The translations under genes and the position numbers were made by a program. Of a stretch of DNA of 6,419 nt, positions 5,733 to 6,419 are shown in pieces. Numbering within the stretch: the first letter of the stretch is position 1; each line of letters starts with the position of its first letter. Under the pieces are notes generated by a model that worked only from the letters and a program-made list of their open reading frames with translations, was not told the DNA's origin and made no database searches. Location: positions 1 to 6,419 of the forward strand of contig JABHFC010000001.1 in NCBI GenBank assembly GCA_018676275.1, written 5' to 3'. This DNA is from Gammaproteobacteria bacterium. Its GTDB lineage: Bacteria; Pseudomonadota; Gammaproteobacteria; Eutrophobiales; Eutrophobiaceae.

Positions 5733-6419
5733 ATGCAAGGTGATATCTTGATTTCACTTGCAGCAATTGGAGTTCTTGGTATTGCCTGCCAATGGCTGGC
5801 ATGGATGGCCCGCCTCCCTTCAATCATGTTCCTGCTTGTTTGTGGCCTGGTAATTGGTCCTATCACCGGCCTGCTTGATCCGGATTTACTCTTTGGTGAT
5901 CTTCTTTTTCCTCTGGTATCGCTTTCGGTTGCCGTTATTTTATTTGAAGGTAGCCTTACCCTGAAAATTGAAGAGATAAAAGAACTCCGTTCCGTCGTAC
6001 GCAACCTGATTAGTATCGGCGCATTGATTACCTGGGGCGTTACTGCAGCGGCGACTCATTATCTACTAGGGTTTGATTTTCAAATCGCATTTTTATTTGG
6101 TGCTGTAGTCGTAGTTACCGGACCAACCGTGATCATACCGATGCTAAGAACTATTCGACCTAATGCAAACATTTCCAATATTTTGCGTTGGGAAGGTATT
6201 GTAATCGATCCACTTGGCGCACTTCTGGCCGTGCTTGTTTTTGACTTTATCATTTCAAGTCAAAAGGAAAATGCAATAGGTAGCATCTTTTTGATCTTTG
6301 GCAATATCGTCCTTGTCGGTACCACAATTGGCGCAATATCGGCGATTGCTCTTGGCTTCGTCCTCAAACGTCATTTGATACCCGAGTATTTACGCAACGT
6401 TCTTTCATTAACTCTTGTA
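5733..6419 (+). CDS. CPA1/NhaP-like cation:proton antiporter, N-terminal part (cut by window edge)
   Basis: The first 229 residues of an inner-membrane cation:proton antiporter of the CPA1 (NhaP) type, which would exchange Na+ or K+ for H+. Several hydrophobic helices are visible: about 4-24, 30-48, 55-73, 89-112, 116-138, 155-174 and 183-211. Family-like motifs are ILFEGSLTL (69-77), VVVVTGPTVIIPMLR (125-139), and LRWEGIVIDPLGALLAVLVF (151-170), which corresponds to the transport-site region with Asp159. GGAGG at 5721-5725 is seven bases before the ATG at 5733, a strong ribosome binding site. The first visible helix starts right after the start codon, as expected for a complete N-terminus. 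The C-terminus, where some relatives carry TrkA-type nucleotide-binding domains, is outside the window. It is 70 bases downstream of fabB. Ion specificity cannot be told from this sequence. Confidence 0.87.
   Translation, partial: MQGDILISLAAIGVLGIACQWLAWMARLPSIMFLLVCGLVIGPITGLLDPDLLFGDLLFPLVSLSVAVILFEGSLTLKIEEIKELRSVVRNLISIGALITWGVTAAATHYLLGFDFQIAFLFGAVVVVTGPTVIIPMLRTIRPNANISNILRWEGIVIDPLGALLAVLVFDFIISSQKENAIGSIFLIFGNIVLVGTTIGAISAIALGFVLKRHLIPEYLRNVLSLTLV

Noticed and set aside
5702..6004. Minus-strand open frame of 100 codons
   Set aside because: It is antisense to the antiporter gene, which has a strong ribosome binding site and clear membrane helices; the minus product is Ser/Arg-rich and featureless.

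Overview
The window looks like ordinary chromosomal DNA of a gammaproteobacterium. The main evidence is an adjacent fabA-fabB pair (anaerobic unsaturated fatty acid synthesis, typical of Gammaproteobacteria), a long-form ispG, an acs start and a DUF4197 protein. Base composition is moderate and even by eye. I cannot name a genus. I see no insertion sequence, phage gene, CRISPR array, tRNA or rRNA.

Layout. On the minus strand at the left edge is the start of acs (acetyl-CoA synthetase), cut by the window edge. Upstream of it on the same strand is an exported DUF4197 protein. A divergent spacer (about 1142-1241) separates this from a 53-residue Pmp3/YqaE-type membrane proteolipid on the plus strand (1242-1403). 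That small gene converges on an OmpA-family lipoprotein gene (minus, 1525-2298), and a 14-bp A/T-flanked hairpin at 1470-1503 can stop transcription from both sides. Upstream of the OmpA-family gene, still on the minus strand, is ispG (2419-3654). The 120-bp gap between them holds a perfect CRP-type palindrome placed as in a class II CRP promoter.

A 268-bp divergent region (3655-3922) lies between ispG and the plus-strand fabA-fabB pair. It contains a good sigma-70 promoter for ispG, a 32-bp-spaced direct repeat and a separate inverted repeat. fabA and fabB are nine bases apart; fabB starts at TTG and its ribosome binding site overlaps the fabA stop codon, so coupled translation is likely. 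The window ends inside a CPA1/NhaP-like cation:proton antiporter gene, 70 bases after fabB, with no terminator visible between them.

How the genes relate. FabA makes the cis-3-decenoyl-ACP branch intermediate and FabB elongates it, giving unsaturated membrane lipids. IspG acts in the MEP isoprenoid pathway and Acs makes acetyl-CoA from acetate. The other genes are envelope or membrane proteins. I found no convincing new multi-gene system. The points most worth a second look are regulatory: the CRP-like site, the ispG/fabA divergent region, and the unusual fabA translation start.
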